From an uncultured Bacteroidales bacterium (GTDB lineage: Bacteria > Bacteroidota > Bacteroidia > Bacteroidales > Paludibacteraceae), in the NCBI GenBank assembly GCA_902784425.1, contig CACZUS010000006.1, positions 1 through 63,731 on the forward strand: a DNA stretch of 63,731 nt, read 5' to 3'. A program made the translations under genes and the position numbers. The notes under the pieces were generated by a model. The model was not told the DNA's origin and made no database searches. It saw only the letters and a program-made list of their open reading frames with translations. Positions within the stretch are counted from its first letter, which is position 1. Every line of letters begins with the position of its first letter. Positions 1-10,411 of this stretch are shown here, one piece after another.

Positions 1-1140
1 TCTAAATATGTGGAATTGAGGAAAGAGAGAAGAGAACAACAACTGCGTGCTTACGAAAATCAACAGAAACAAATTCAAGATACAGAGGATTTCATCGAAA
101 GATTCCGCTATAAAGCTACTAAGTCCAACCAAGTTCAATCTCGTATCAAACAATTGGAGAAGATGAACATCATCGAGGTGGATGAGGAAGACAATTCTGC
201 ACTTCATTTGAAATTTCCACCAGCGCCTCATTCTGGTAGTATTACGGTTGAGGCTCAAAATCTGACTAAACGGTATGGCGACCATGTGGTGTTGGACTCT
301 ATTGATCTTACAATTAAAAGAGGAGAGAAGGTTGCCTTCGTTGGTAAGAATGGTGAAGGAAAAACCACTTTGGTGAAGTGTATTATGGATCAGGTGGAAT
401 ATGAGGGTGTGCTGAAGTTGGGACATCTTGTGAAGATTGGCTATTTCGCGCAGAATCAAGCTTCTTTGTTGGATGAGGAGAAGACGGTGTTTGATACGAT
501 CGATTCGGTGGCGGTAGGTGATATTCGTACGAAGATTCGTGACATCTTAGGGGCGTTCATGTTTGGAGGTGAGGCCTCCGACAAGAAGGTGAAGGTGCTG
601 TCTGGTGGTGAACGAACCCGTTTGGCAATGATTCGATTGTTGTTGGAACCGGTCAACTTCCTTGTGTTGGATGAGCCGACCAACCACCTGGATATGCGTT
701 CGAAGGATGTGTTGAAAGAGGCGATCAAAGCTTTCAATGGAACGGTGGTAGTGGTATCCCACGACCGTGAGTTCTTGGATGGCTTGGTAGACAAGGTGTA
801 TGAGTTTGGTAATCATAAGGTAAAGGAACATCTTGGTGGCATCTATGACTTCCTGCAATCCAAAAAATTGTCTTCGTTACAAGAGTTGGAAAGAAAGGCT
901 CCTGTTGTTTCGAAAACGGAGAATTCACAGAAACCTTCATCTGATAATAAATTATCATACGAGGCTAAAAAAGAGTTTGACCGCAAATTAAGGAAGGCAG
1001 AACGTGCAGTGGAAGATGCGGAAAAAGTTGTCAATCAGATAGAAACTCGAATAGCAGAGATTGAAGAGGCCTTGGGGAATCCGGAGAATGCATCTAACAC
1101 ATCGGAGGAGTTGGAATCGATAAAGAGTCAAATGTCATAA
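1..1140 (+). CDS. ABC-F family ATPase, C-terminal part (5' end outside window)
   Basis: The reading frame is open from base 1, so the gene begins upstream of the window. What is visible starts in the charged helical linker after the first ATPase domain. A complete second ABC domain follows: Walker A GKNGEGKTT (about 343-369), signature LSGGERTRL (about 598-624) and Walker B with FLVLDEPTNHLD (about 658-693). The tail is a Lys/Glu-rich coiled coil (about 960-1090). Two ATPase domains without membrane segments are the mark of ABC-F proteins, which act on ribosomes in translation or antibiotic protection; which subtype this is cannot be told without the first half. The stop lies one base before the next start, so the two are probably co-transcribed. 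Confidence 0.93.
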   Translation, partial: SKYVELRKERREQQLRAYENQQKQIQDTEDFIERFRYKATKSNQVQSRIKQLEKMNIIEVDEEDNSALHLKFPPAPHSGSITVEAQNLTKRYGDHVVLDSIDLTIKRGEKVAFVGKNGEGKTTLVKCIMDQVEYEGVLKLGHLVKIGYFAQNQASLLDEEKTVFDTIDSVAVGDIRTKIRDILGAFMFGGEASDKKVKVLSGGERTRLAMIRLLLEPVNFLVLDEPTNHLDMRSKDVLKEAIKAFNGTVVVVSHDREFLDGLVDKVYEFGNHKVKEHLGGIYDFLQSKKLSSLQELERKAPVVSKTENSQKPSSDNKLSYEAKKEFDRKLRKAERAVEDAEKVVNQIETRIAEIEEALGNPENASNTSEELESIKSQMS

Positions 1141-1141
1141 T

Positions 1142-2041
1142 ATGATACGTATTGAGAATGCCGGAGTAGAGGCACAGATATTGTTGGAGGTGGGAGGACG
1201 AATAGTCTCTTACAACAGAGTAGGGAAACCGAATGTGTTGGAGAGTGATCCGTCATTATGGAATGAAACCAAAGAGCAACGGTTGCAACCTTCTCCGAAC
1301 ATGTTAGATTTTCGTCCGTATAATGGTCATGAAGTATGGGTGGGTCCACAGAGTCAGTGGTGGAAACAACAGACATTGAATGCGGAAAAGATAGACTCTG
1401 ATCTCTTTTGGCCACCGGATCCATACATCAGTTTTGGAGCATATCATATTATAGAACAGACCAGCAGTTCGCTTGTGATTGAAGGGGAGGATTCTCCGAT
1501 TAGTGGTTTGCGTATGAAGAAAAGTATGCGAATAGAGGAGGATGGCTCTTTGTTTTTTCAAGTGGAGGCTACTAATGTGCGGAAGAATGATGTCTCATGG
1601 GATCTTTGGTTGATCACTCGTGTGAATGGACACAATGAAAACTATGTGCCAGTTCGTTCGGCAGAGGATGTTGTTTTGGGAGAACCTTCTCATCCATGGC
1701 AGGGACGTCCGACCTATAAAGTAGAGAATGGCTATTTCTCATTTACACCGTTGGATAATGATCATCAGTGTGAAGAGTGTACAGGAAAAGCCTATATCAA
1801 GGCGTCGGAACCTGTGATTTATGCTCATTGCGGGGATGAATGGTTGAAATTGGAGTTTGAACATCACGACTCTTCTTTGCTGCATCCAGAACAGACGGAG
1901 ATTGAGTTGTATAACTTTGTTCATGCGGAAAAAGAGAAATCATTGTTGGAATTGGAATACCATGCACCGTATCGGACATTGCATGCAGGAGAGTCTATGC
2001 AGACATGGTCTAGATGGCGATTGATGCGTACGATGGAATAG
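1142..2041 (+). CDS. DUF4380 family protein, aldose-epimerase-like fold
   Basis: A 299-residue protein without signal peptide or membrane segment. Its N-terminal GGRIVSYNRVG, the WVGPQSQWW stretch and the WPPDPYISFG stretch match what I recall of DUF4380 proteins of Bacteroidetes, which are beta-sandwich relatives of galactose mutarotases. No substrate is known, and I see no basis for assigning an enzymatic reaction. The start lies one base after the ABC-F stop, and uvrA begins 26 bases after its stop, which suggests a single operon. Family assignment is from memory of conserved blocks; the function is open. Confidence 0.75.
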   Translation: MIRIENAGVEAQILLEVGGRIVSYNRVGKPNVLESDPSLWNETKEQRLQPSPNMLDFRPYNGHEVWVGPQSQWWKQQTLNAEKIDSDLFWPPDPYISFGAYHIIEQTSSSLVIEGEDSPISGLRMKKSMRIEEDGSLFFQVEATNVRKNDVSWDLWLITRVNGHNENYVPVRSAEDVVLGEPSHPWQGRPTYKVENGYFSFTPLDNDHQCEECTGKAYIKASEPVIYAHCGDEWLKLEFEHHDSSLLHPEQTEIELYNFVHAEKEKSLLELEYHAPYRTLHAGESMQTWSRWRLMRTME

Positions 2042-2067
2042 TTTATTTATAATAATGACAAATTTTC

Positions 2068-4915
2068 GTGGATAAGGAAGAGAAATATAAGGAAGAATCA
2101 AGTGCTGAAACAGCGTGGATTGATGTGTATGGAGCAAGAGTCCATAATTTAAAAAATGTGGATGTCTCTTTGCCAAGGTATAAGTTGTCTGTCATTACAG
2201 GTTTGAGTGGCAGTGGCAAGTCGTCGTTGGCGTTTGATACAATCTATGCGGAAGGACAACGCAGGTATATAGAGACATTCTCTGCTTATGCTCGTAATTT
2301 CCTTGGCAACATGGAGCGACCTGATGTCGATAAGATCACGGGTCTGAGTCCTGTTATCTCCATAGAACAAAAGACCACCAACAAGAATCCTCGTTCCACT
2401 GTGGGAACGACAACGGAGGTGTACGATTTCCTTCGTCTGCTTTTTGCCCGTGCTGGAGAGGCCTATTCATACGTGACGGGTGAGAAGATGGTGAAGTATA
2501 CGGAGGAACAGATACTTGATTTGATAGAACATGATTACAAGGGAGAAGCTATCTTCTTATTAGCTCCTTTGGTTAATGCAAGGAAAGGACATTATAAAGA
2601 GCTGTTTGAACAGGTTCGTCGAAAAGGATATTTGAATGTCCGTGTGGATGGGGAAATAAAAGAGATTGTTCATGGCATGAAGTTGGACCGCTATAAAAAC
2701 CATACGATTGAGGTGGTGATTGATAAATTGGTGGTGTCCGACGGAAACATGCAACGTGTGCAGGCCTCTGTGCGTACGGCTATGAAACAAGGGAATGGAA
2801 CAATCGTCGTGCTGCGTAAGAAGGATGGTGAGATTCGTCATTTCAGTCGTCATCTGATGTGTCCGACAAGTGGCATCTCGTATGCAGAGCCTGCTCCGCA
2901 TAATTTTTCCTTTAACTCCCCTCATGGTAGTTGCCCTAAATGCAAGGGATTGGGCATCATTAATGAAATTGATATTGATAAGATAATTCCAGACAAGTCG
3001 GTTAGTATCTACAATGGAGGTATCGTTCCACTTGGCAAATATAAGAAGTCACTCTTCTTTTGGCAATTAGAAGCGGTGGCGGATCGATATGGCTTTTCGT
3101 TGAAGGACCCTATTTCGAAGGTGCCTCCGGAAGGACTTGATGTTGTGCTGAATGGTACGGAAGAACGTGTGTGCGTGCGAAATGAGTCTCTCGGTTCTTC
3201 TAATATGGCATGTCTGTTTGAGGGCGTTATCCATTATATTGAGGTGCAACAAGAGATGGATGCATCGGCAACGGCTCGTAAGTGGGCTGGACAGTTCAGT
3301 AAGCAGGTCGTGTGTCCTGTATGTCATGGAGATCGTCTGAATGAGGAGGCTTTGCATTATCGTATTGCAGGAAAGAATATTGCAGACCTTTCACGTATGG
3401 ATATCGCAGATCTGTATGATTGGGTTTGTAAGGTGCCGGCACAGATGTCGGAAAAACAATTTTCTATTGCGGAGTTGATATTAAAAGAGATAAAGACGCG
3501 TCTGCAGTTTATGCTGGATGTGGGATTGGATTATCTCTCGCTTCATCGATCTTCAGTCTCTCTGTCGGGCGGTGAAAATCAACGTATTCGTTTGGCAACG
3601 CAGATTGGTTCTCAGTTGGTGAATGTCTTGTATATTTTGGATGAACCAAGCATTGGATTGCATCAGCGAGACAATGTGCGACTGATACAGTCGTTGAAAC
3701 AGTTGCGTGATATCGGTAATTCTGTGATTGTGGTGGAGCATGATCGTGATATGATGCTGGAATCGGATTATATCGTTGATATGGGTCCATTTGCGGGAAG
3801 GAAAGGCGGAGAGGTGGTGTTCGCAGGTACTCCACAGGAGATGTTGAAAACACAAACAATGACGGCAGATTATCTGAACGGGCGTCGCACCATAGAGGTG
3901 CCAGCAAAGAAGAGAGAAGGAAACGGAAAATCCATCATCATAAAGGGTGCCAAGGGAAACAATCTGAAAAATGTGGATGTGGAATTCCCTTTGAATAAAT
4001 TTATTTGTGTGACTGGTGTATCGGGTAGCGGTAAATCGACCCTGATTAATGAAACATTGCAACCGATATTGAGTCAGCATTTCTATCATTCTCTGCAAGA
4101 TCCGTTACCTTTTGACTCGGTAAGTGGTATTGAATATATTGATAAGGTCATCAATGTGGATCAGTCGCCTATAGGACGAACTCCGCGTTCCAATCCATCC
4201 ACATATACAGGTTTGTTTGGAGACATTCGAGAGTTGTTTGTCACTCTGCCAGAGTCGAAAATGCGTGGATATAAGGCAGGTCGTTTCTCCTTTAATGTGA
4301 AAGGCGGTCGTTGCGAGACCTGTTGCGGAAATGGATACAAGACGATTGAAATGAACTTTCTGCCAGATGTGTTGGTCCCATGTGAGGAGTGCCAGGGGAA
4401 ACGATATAATCGGGAGACCTTGGAGGTTCGCTTCAAGGGAAAATCAATCGCGGATGTGTTGGATATGACTGGTTGATTTCTTTGAAAATATTCCGACCAT
4501 CTATCATAAAGTGAAAACCTTACAAGAGATAGGGTTGGGTTACATTAAGTTGGGACAACCTTCAACAACCTTGTCGGGTGGTGAAAGTCAGCGTATCAAA
4601 CTGGCTACTGAATTGATGAAAAAGGAGACGGGAAACACATTATATGTCTTAGATGAACCCACGACGGGACTTCATTTCGAGGACATTCGTATCCTGTTGG
4701 ATGTGTTGAATGAATTGGTGAATAGAGGTAATACCGTTATTGTTATCGAACATAACATGGATGTGATCAAGACGGCGGACTATCTGATTGACATAGGTCC
4801 GGAAGGCGGTAGAGGTGGCGGACAAGTCATTGCAACGGGAACTCCCGAGGAGGTGGCTGAGAATCCGAACAGCTATACGGGCAAATATTTGAAAATGGAG
4901 TTGGAAAGGAAATAA
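2068..4915 (+). pseudogene. uvrA: Excinuclease ABC subunit A, frameshifted
   Basis: UvrA is the damage-recognition ATPase of nucleotide excision repair. The first frame (GTG start at 2068, stop TGA at 4474-4476, 802 residues) carries the first Walker A GLSGSGKSS (residues 45-53), the zinc-binding CPKC, CPVC and CETC/CEEC pairs, and the second Walker A GVSGSGKST (about 4015). It ends in DMTG and stop. The rest continues in another frame from about 4472 to 4915 with [12 protein letters not shown] and LDEPTTGLH, the signature and Walker B of the second ATPase. Between DMT and DFFENIP, family members have about four more residues; here one base remains, so the simplest reading is an 11-base deletion. 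The truncated product lacks half of the second ATP site. No in-frame ATG exists upstream of the first conserved block, hence the GTG start. An assembly error cannot be excluded. Confidence 0.85.
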
Positions 4916-4940
4916 AACAAAATGAATATTAGATGATTGC

Positions 4941-4973
4941 AAAAGAGACGCAGTGTTTTGCGTCTCTTTTTTA
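4941..4973. terminator. Bidirectional intrinsic terminator between uvrA and thiD
   Basis: Arms AAAAGAGACGC and GCGTCTCTTTT enclose an eight-base loop, with a T run on the plus side and an A run on the minus side. The thiD stop codon lies at its right edge, so the hairpin can serve both convergent genes. Confidence 0.85.
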
Positions 4974-5783
4974 TTTCCATAATTTATAGAAGTGGGCAAC
5001 AGGTCCATGACCATGACCGATTTCGTAGTCAGCCCCTTCGATAATAGCTCCTTCAATGTAGGCTTGCGCTTTCTCTGCTGATTCTTTGAGATCATATCCC
5101 TTGGCCAGCATGGAGGCAAGTGCGGAAGATAGGGTACAGCCTGTGCCATGTGTGTTTTGTGTGTATACCCGTTTTGTTTTCAGTTCAAAATAGCGATGTT
5201 GTGAGTTGTCGTAGAAGATGTCGATCAGTTTGTCATCTGTCAGGTGTCCTGCTTTGAGGTATACAGATACGTTGAAGCGTTCTGATAGTTTTTGAGCCAC
5301 GAGAGGAAGATCCTCTTGGGTGGGGATTCTTTCTCCGAATAATATTTCGGCTTCGGGTATGTTAGGTGTAATGACAGTAGCCATGGGAATGAGCGTCTCG
5401 CATAGAGTATTGATGGCCTCTTTTTCAATGAGACGATGTCCTGATGTGGAGACCATGACAGGGTCGAGTACGATGTTCTTCACGTTATGCTTTTGAAGCA
5501 TTTTTGCCACGCTTTGGACAACGTCGGATGAGTGTAACATGCCTATCTTCACACTATCTGCACCAATGTCGCTTAGTACGGCATCGATCTGTCCCTCAAT
5601 TATGGAAGGCTCAACGCCAGCCACGTCGATGACACCAACTGTATTCTGAACCGTTATCGCAGTGATGGCGGTCATTGCATAGCAGCCGCAAGCTGAGATG
5701 GTTTTGATGTCGGCTTGTATTCCTGCGCCTCCACCAGAGTCGCTGCCGGCGATTGTAAGTACACGATGATATTTTTTTGCCAT
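4971..5783 (-). CDS. thiD: Hydroxymethylpyrimidine / phosphomethylpyrimidine kinase
   Basis: ThiD phosphorylates HMP and HMP-phosphate in thiamine biosynthesis. The 270-residue length is normal for the ribokinase-fold family. Visible marks are the N-terminal TIAGSDSGGGAGIQAD block, the LDPVMVSTSGHRLI region that contacts the substrate, the PNIPEAEIL motif, and the C-terminal NTHGTGCTLSSALA anion hole with the catalytic base. The ATG at 5783 directly precedes the conserved block. It stands alone on the minus strand, with no other thiamine genes and no obvious TPP riboswitch in its short leader. A possible -7 box TAATTTTG (minus strand, 5828-5835) lies 45 bases upstream of the start. Confidence 0.95.
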   Translation of the reverse strand: MAKKYHRVLTIAGSDSGGGAGIQADIKTISACGCYAMTAITAITVQNTVGVIDVAGVEPSIIEGQIDAVLSDIGADSVKIGMLHSSDVVQSVAKMLQKHNVKNIVLDPVMVSTSGHRLIEKEAINTLCETLIPMATVITPNIPEAEILFGERIPTQEDLPLVAQKLSERFNVSVYLKAGHLTDDKLIDIFYDNSQHRYFELKTKRVYTQNTHGTGCTLSSALASMLAKGYDLKESAEKAQAYIEGAIIEGADYEIGHGHGPVAHFYKLWK

Positions 5784-5827
5784 TTTTTTTCAATTAAGTT
5801 TGACCCGCACATTGCAGATCTATATTG

Positions 5828-5835
5828 CAAAATTA
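5828..5835 (-). promoter_or_regulatory. Possible -7 box for thiD
   Basis: Minus strand TAATTTTG fits the Bacteroidetes -7 consensus TAnnTTTG and lies 45 bases before the thiD start. A TTTG occurs 15 bases further upstream, shorter than the usual spacing, so the call is tentative. Confidence 0.4.
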
Positions 5836-5944
5836 CATAATTAATCGACACAAAGAAGAACCGTGCGGCGTAGAAATTAAAGATCTAATATGGAGAATAT
5901 GTCTCTTCGAGAGGACTGATTGGCATCTTTCCGGATAAGAAATA

Positions 5945-5995
5945 TGACATTTTGTCAGTTTTGTATTAAAAAATAAGAATGGCATTTAATTTGAA
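5945..5995 (+). promoter_or_regulatory. Palindrome and atypical promoter region of clpB
   Basis: TGACA-TTT-TGTCA (5945-5957) is a perfect five-base inverted repeat with a three-base centre. At 5980-5995 lies TGGCATTTAATTTGAA, in which GG and GA are ten bases apart, close to the GG-N10-GC of a sigma-54 promoter but with the last base changed. A one-mismatch version of the ordinary -7 box, TTAATTTG, overlaps it at 5986-5993. Either reading places the transcription start about 20-30 bases before the clpB ATG. The palindrome is a plausible regulator site for heat-shock control; this is inference. Confidence 0.45.
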
Positions 5996-6029
5996 CTATG
6001 CTAAATGTCAAACGCTAAAAAATACAATT

Positions 6030-8621
6030 ATGAATTTTGAGAATTTTACAATTAAAAGTCAAGAGGTCATCGACGAGGCTGTGAAGATTGCAGATAGCAA
6101 GAATCAGCAGATAGTCGAGCCAGAACACTTGCTCAAAGGCGTCTTGAAGGTTGGTGAGAACGTCACACAATTCTTGATGAACAAGATGGGTGTGAACGTG
6201 AGAATGGTTGATGCTGCGTTGGACAAAACGATTGATAGTTTTCCGAAGGTTCGGGGAAAAGTAGACCATTACATGTCTAACACAACAAAAGAGGTGTTGG
6301 ATCAAGCATTAAGCCTATCTCAAGCCGATGGTGATCAGTTTGTCTCTATGGAGTACATTCTGTTGTCGCTGTTGATGACGTCGAGTAAGGTGTCTACGCT
6401 ATTAAAAGATGCGGGGATGACGGAAGAAGCCCTTCGTCAGTCTATTCAAGAGATGCGAAAGGGCAGTAAGGTGACGGACTCTTCTGCGGAAGAGAGTTAT
6501 GATTCACTGAACAGGTTTGCGATTAATTTGAATGAGCGAGCACGTTCAGGTAAGTTGGATCCTGTGATAGGCAGGGATGAGGAGATACGAAGAGTGCTTC
6601 AAATCTTAAGTAGACGTACGAAGAACAACCCGATACTGATTGGAGAACCGGGAACAGGTAAGACGGCTATTGCGGAGGGTTTGGCACAACGTATTGTCAG
6701 AGGTGATGTGCCTGAGAATCTGAAGAGTAAACAGATTTACTCGTTGGATATGGGTGCAATCATTGCAGGAGCCAAATATAAAGGAGAATTTGAGGAGCGA
6801 TTGAAATCAGTGGTGAATGAGGTGATTAAAGCCGATGGTGAAATTATCTTGTTCATTGATGAGATTCACACGTTGGTAGGTGCTGGAAAGAGTGATGGAG
6901 CCATGGATGCGGCTAATATCCTGAAACCAGCCTTGGCAAGGGGTGAACTTCGTTCTATTGGAGCTACAACACTGGATGAGTATCAGAAATATTTTGAGAA
7001 AGATAAAGCGTTGGAGCGTAGGTTCCAGGTGGTGATGGTGGATGAACCAAATGAATCGGATTCAATTTCGATTCTTCGTGGTGTGAAGGAGAAATACGAG
7101 AACCATCATCAGGTTCGTATCAAGGATGAGGCGATTATAGCAGCAGTGCAATTGTCAACTCGTTATATCACCGATCGATTCTTGCCAGATAAGGCAATTG
7201 ACCTTATTGATGAGGCAGCCTCTAAGTTGCGTTTGGAGATTAATTCCGTTCCAGAGGAGTTGGATTCAAAGGAGCGTGAGATCATGCAGTTGGAGATTGA
7301 ACGAGAGGCCATCAAGCGAGAGAACGATACGGAGAAGATGGAAAAGTTGGGTAAAGAGATAGCCAACTTGAAGGAGGAGACCCAAAGGATACGAGCTAAA
7401 TGGACGGCAGAGAAATCGTTGATTGATGAACAACAACAGTTGAAAATCAAAATCGAGGATCTGCGCTTCCAAGCTGAACGTGCCGAACGAGAAGGCGACT
7501 ATGAGAAGGTGGCTGAGATTCGATACGGACGTATCAAAGAGGCAGAAGATAAAATAGAGGAGATAAAGAAGAAACTTTCTGAAATCCAGACGAATAGTCC
7601 GTTGGTAAAGGAGGAGGTTGATGCGGATGATATCGCAGAGGTAGTCTCTAAATGGACAGGTATACCAGTCTCAAAGATGTTGCAGAGTGAAAAAGAGAAA
7701 CTGCTCCATTTGGAAGATGAGTTGCATAAGCGTGTCATCGGACAAGAAGATGCCATAGCAGCTGTTTCAGATGCCGTGCGTCGTAGTCGTGCAGGATTGC
7801 AAGATCCAAAACGACCTATCGGTTCGTTCATCTTCTTAGGAACCACGGGTGTTGGTAAGACCGAGTTGGCTAAGGCTTTGGCCGAGTTCTTGTTTGATGA
7901 TGAGAATATGATCACTCGTATAGATATGTCGGAGTATCAAGAGAAATTCTCTGTGACCCGATTGATCGGATCACCTCCAGGATACGTTGGATACGACGAA
8001 GGAGGACAATTGACGGAGGCTATTCGAAGGAAACCTTATTCCGTTGTATTGTTTGATGAGATTGAAAAAGCACATCCAGATGTCTTCAACACCTTGTTGC
8101 AAGTGTTGGACGATGGACGATTGACCGATAATAAAGGTCGGGTGGTTAATTTCAAAAACACCATCATCATCATGACTTCCAACTTGGGTTCAGACTTGAT
8201 ACGTGAGAAATTTGAAAAGCTGACGGCTAATAACAGAGACGAGATCATAGAAGAGTCGAAGAAGACGGTTCTTGACATGTTGAAGCAAACAATCCGTCCA
8301 GAGTTCCTGAACCGAATTGATGAGATTATCATGTTCGCTCCATTGACGAAGAGTGAGACGAGAAAGATTGTTGATTTACAAATCAACTCAGTCTATAAGA
8401 TGTTGAAAGAGAATGGAGTGGAGTTGCGTGTAACAGATGACGCACGTGATTTCATTGCTACCGAGGGTTACGATCCTCAGTTTGGTGCAAGACCAGTGAA
8501 ACGAGTTATTCAGAAACGCTTGTTGAATGATCTCTCGAAAGCATTGTTGGCACAGACGGTTGATCGTAGTAAACCGATTGTGGTGGAAAAGAAGGGTGAT
8601 GGATTGACATTTCAAAACTGA
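6030..8621 (+). CDS. clpB: ATP-dependent chaperone ClpB
   Basis: ClpB is the hexameric AAA+ disaggregase that works with DnaK to rescue aggregated proteins. From the ATG at 6030 it is 863 residues, the usual size. The N-terminal Clp repeat domain (about 1-150) is followed by the first AAA domain with Walker [10 protein letters not shown] (residues 205-213), a long charged coiled-coil middle domain (about 400-530), and the second AAA domain with GTTGVGKTE (604-612) and the C-terminal ClpB D2-small domain. An in-frame ATG at 5979 exists, but the residues it would add are not part of the family. The gene is monocistronic, closed by a hairpin at 8681. Confidence 0.97.
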   Translation: MNFENFTIKSQEVIDEAVKIADSKNQQIVEPEHLLKGVLKVGENVTQFLMNKMGVNVRMVDAALDKTIDSFPKVRGKVDHYMSNTTKEVLDQALSLSQADGDQFVSMEYILLSLLMTSSKVSTLLKDAGMTEEALRQSIQEMRKGSKVTDSSAEESYDSLNRFAINLNERARSGKLDPVIGRDEEIRRVLQILSRRTKNNPILIGEPGTGKTAIAEGLAQRIVRGDVPENLKSKQIYSLDMGAIIAGAKYKGEFEERLKSVVNEVIKADGEIILFIDEIHTLVGAGKSDGAMDAANILKPALARGELRSIGATTLDEYQKYFEKDKALERRFQVVMVDEPNESDSISILRGVKEKYENHHQVRIKDEAIIAAVQLSTRYITDRFLPDKAIDLIDEAASKLRLEINSVPEELDSKEREIMQLEIEREAIKRENDTEKMEKLGKEIANLKEETQRIRAKWTAEKSLIDEQQQLKIKIEDLRFQAERAEREGDYEKVAEIRYGRIKEAEDKIEEIKKKLSEIQTNSPLVKEEVDADDIAEVVSKWTGIPVSKMLQSEKEKLLHLEDELHKRVIGQEDAIAAVSDAVRRSRAGLQDPKRPIGSFIFLGTTGVGKTELAKALAEFLFDDENMITRIDMSEYQEKFSVTRLIGSPPGYVGYDEGGQLTEAIRRKPYSVVLFDEIEKAHPDVFNTLLQVLDDGRLTDNKGRVVNFKNTIIIMTSNLGSDLIREKFEKLTANNRDEIIEESKKTVLDMLKQTIRPEFLNRIDEIIMFAPLTKSETRKIVDLQINSVYKMLKENGVELRVTDDARDFIATEGYDPQFGARPVKRVIQKRLLNDLSKALLAQTVDRSKPIVVEKKGDGLTFQN

Positions 8622-8680
8622 TGATCAATGACATGAAGCATTAGTACAGAAATCTGTAAATATTTAAAAATCAGATAGAA

Positions 8681-8717
8681 AAATGGGCGAAGAGGGCGAT
8701 TCCTTCTTCGCCCATTT
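8681..8717 (+). terminator. Hairpin terminator after clpB
   Basis: Perfect 13-base arms AAATGGGCGAAGA and TCTTCGCCCATTT enclose an 11-base loop and are followed by a T-rich stretch (GCTTTTATT). It lies about 60 bases after the clpB stop. Confidence 0.8.
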
Positions 8718-8776
8718 GCTTTTATTACATGCCATAGTTTAAATGTGAAAAAATGTATAAATATACTGTTATTCAT

Positions 8777-8807
8777 TTTGCTTTTGTTCGAAAAAAGATT
8801 ATATTTG
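8777..8807 (+). promoter_or_regulatory. Promoter of nhaD (-33 TTTG, -7 TATATTTG)
   Basis: TTTG at 8777-8780 and TATATTTG at 8800-8807 are 19 bases apart, a full match to the primary Bacteroidetes promoter. The nhaD ATG is 53 bases beyond the -7 box. Confidence 0.75.
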
Positions 8808-8859
8808 CGTCGTTTTTCGTTGAAGAAACGATATTTAGAATCGAATTTTTGGTAATTTA

Positions 8860-10245
8860 ATGGAAGTATTAATGATTTTATTGTTCCTCGTAGGATACGC
8901 AAGTATTGCGATGGAACACACGTTAAAGGTAAACAAAGCTGCAACCGCTTTGTTGTTATGTGCATTATTGTGGACGGTATATATCCTAAAAGCCGATTCT
9001 GTATTAACGCAGTTCTCGAGTCATGAAGAGGTGGTCTCTTTTGTTACGGGAACACAAATTATCGAACACTTAGGAGATGTTGCATCGACTCTGTTTTTCT
9101 TGATGGGAGCGATGACCATTGTGGAGTTGATTGACGCCCACGGAGGATTCTCCATTATCACAAATAAAATCACAACGAGAAAGAAGAAGAAACTGCTATG
9201 GATGTTAGCAGTTATTACATTCTTTATGTCTGCCATATTGGATAACCTGACAACAACCATTGTGATGGTGATGTTGTTGAGAAAGCTAATCAGCAATTAC
9301 AAGGAGCGTTGGTTGTTTGCCTGCGTGATTGTCATTGCAGCCAACTCAGGAGGAGCATTTTCACCAATTGGAGATGTTACAACCATTATGTTGTGGGTGA
9401 AAGGAAACGTGACAACAGAAGGATTGTTGCCAAATCTATTCTTGCCATCTGTGGTTTCAATGGTATTGCCTGTGTTTATCGCAGGACGATTCTTGAAAGG
9501 TGAATTGCCAGAGAGAACAGAGGTGGTTAGCACAAGCGGTTTCGACCATGTATGTGCTGCCGATATCATTACACATGAAGAACAAAAACTTATCTTCTTT
9601 ATGGGTGTGGGTGCTTTGATTTTTGTTCCTATATTTAAGTCTATTACCCATTTGCCACCATTCATTGGCGTTTTGTTAGGACTTGGTGTTTTATGGATTT
9701 ATACGGAAATTTTATATCATCGTAAAAAACATATTCCAGAATCATCAAAAGCACGTATTTCAGTAGTGCTTTCACGAGTTGATTTCACGACCATATTGTT
9801 CTTCCTTGGTATTTTGATGGCAGTCTCTGCATTACAGTGTGCAGGTATTTTGAAAGAGTTGTCAGTGTTCTTGGATCAACATGTCGGCAATGTATATGTT
9901 ATTGACGTGATCATAGGTGCTTTGTCATCCATTGTGGATAATGTTCCGTTGGTGGCTGGCTCTATGGGAATGTACGATGTTGCTTCAGCTGCGAATGTTG
10001 CAGCAAATCCAGATTTAGCTGTCTATGCAACAGATGGTGTGTTCTGGTTGTTCTTGGCCTATTGTGCTGGTGTTGGTGGTTCCATGTTAATCATTGGTTC
10101 TGCAGCAGGTGTTGTGGTGATGGGACTGGAAAAGGTTCCATTCGGATGGTATTTGAAAAACATCAGTTTGTTGGCACTAATAGGATATTTGGCGGGAGCA
10201 CTCTTCTTCGTTTTACAGGAAGAGGTGATCCGTCCGTTGTTGTGA
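8860..10245 (+). CDS. nhaD: NhaD-type Na+/H+ antiporter
   Basis: A 461-residue polytopic inner-membrane protein of the ion transporter superfamily. About eleven to twelve hydrophobic segments are visible. Conserved pieces typical of NhaD are FFLMGAMTIVELIDAHGGF, the SAILDNLTTTIVMV half-helix, ANSGGAFSPIGDVTT, and the second-half counterpart GALSSIVDNVPLVAG. The two D-N motifs in opposed repeats are the expected ion-binding sites. It should exchange external protons for cytoplasmic sodium in pH and salt homeostasis. The gene has its own promoter and terminator, so it is monocistronic. Confidence 0.92.
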   Translation: MEVLMILLFLVGYASIAMEHTLKVNKAATALLLCALLWTVYILKADSVLTQFSSHEEVVSFVTGTQIIEHLGDVASTLFFLMGAMTIVELIDAHGGFSIITNKITTRKKKKLLWMLAVITFFMSAILDNLTTTIVMVMLLRKLISNYKERWLFACVIVIAANSGGAFSPIGDVTTIMLWVKGNVTTEGLLPNLFLPSVVSMVLPVFIAGRFLKGELPERTEVVSTSGFDHVCAADIITHEEQKLIFFMGVGALIFVPIFKSITHLPPFIGVLLGLGVLWIYTEILYHRKKHIPESSKARISVVLSRVDFTTILFFLGILMAVSALQCAGILKELSVFLDQHVGNVYVIDVIIGALSSIVDNVPLVAGSMGMYDVASAANVAANPDLAVYATDGVFWLFLAYCAGVGGSMLIIGSAAGVVVMGLEKVPFGWYLKNISLLALIGYLAGALFFVLQEEVIRPLL

Positions 10246-10295
10246 CCATTAATTGGTATCTAAATTTTCCATAATTGTAATTTTTAAGTTGTTGG

Positions 10296-10336
10296 ACTGC
10301 CCGGGCTTCGTGGTGAAGCTTGGGTAGTTTGTTTTT
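10296..10336 (+). terminator. Terminator after nhaD
   Basis: Two 14-base arms, starting ACTGCCC and ending GGGTAGT, pair fully if three G-T pairs are allowed, with a five-base loop. TTGTTTTT follows. It lies about 50 bases after the nhaD stop. Confidence 0.82.
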
Positions 10337-10380
10337 ATAAACTGTTATATGTTTGCAAATGAGAATATTCGCTTGACTTC

Positions 10381-10411
10381 TTTGGAAATAATTTAAACAT
10401 TTGTATATTTG
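10381..10411 (+). promoter_or_regulatory. Promoter of the serpin genes
   Basis: TTTG at 10381-10384 and TATATTTG at 10404-10411 are exactly 19 bases apart. Transcription from here gives a leader of about 135 bases to the first serpin ATG at 10554. Confidence 0.75.

Noticed and set aside
4440-4520. Programmed frameshift in uvrA
   Set aside because: No slippery run is seen at the junction, and four residues are missing as well as the frame changing, so a deletion fits better.
5979-6029. Upstream in-frame ATG of clpB
   Set aside because: The extra 17 residues are not part of ClpB proteins, and the ATG overlaps the likely promoter. The start at 6030 gives the normal length.
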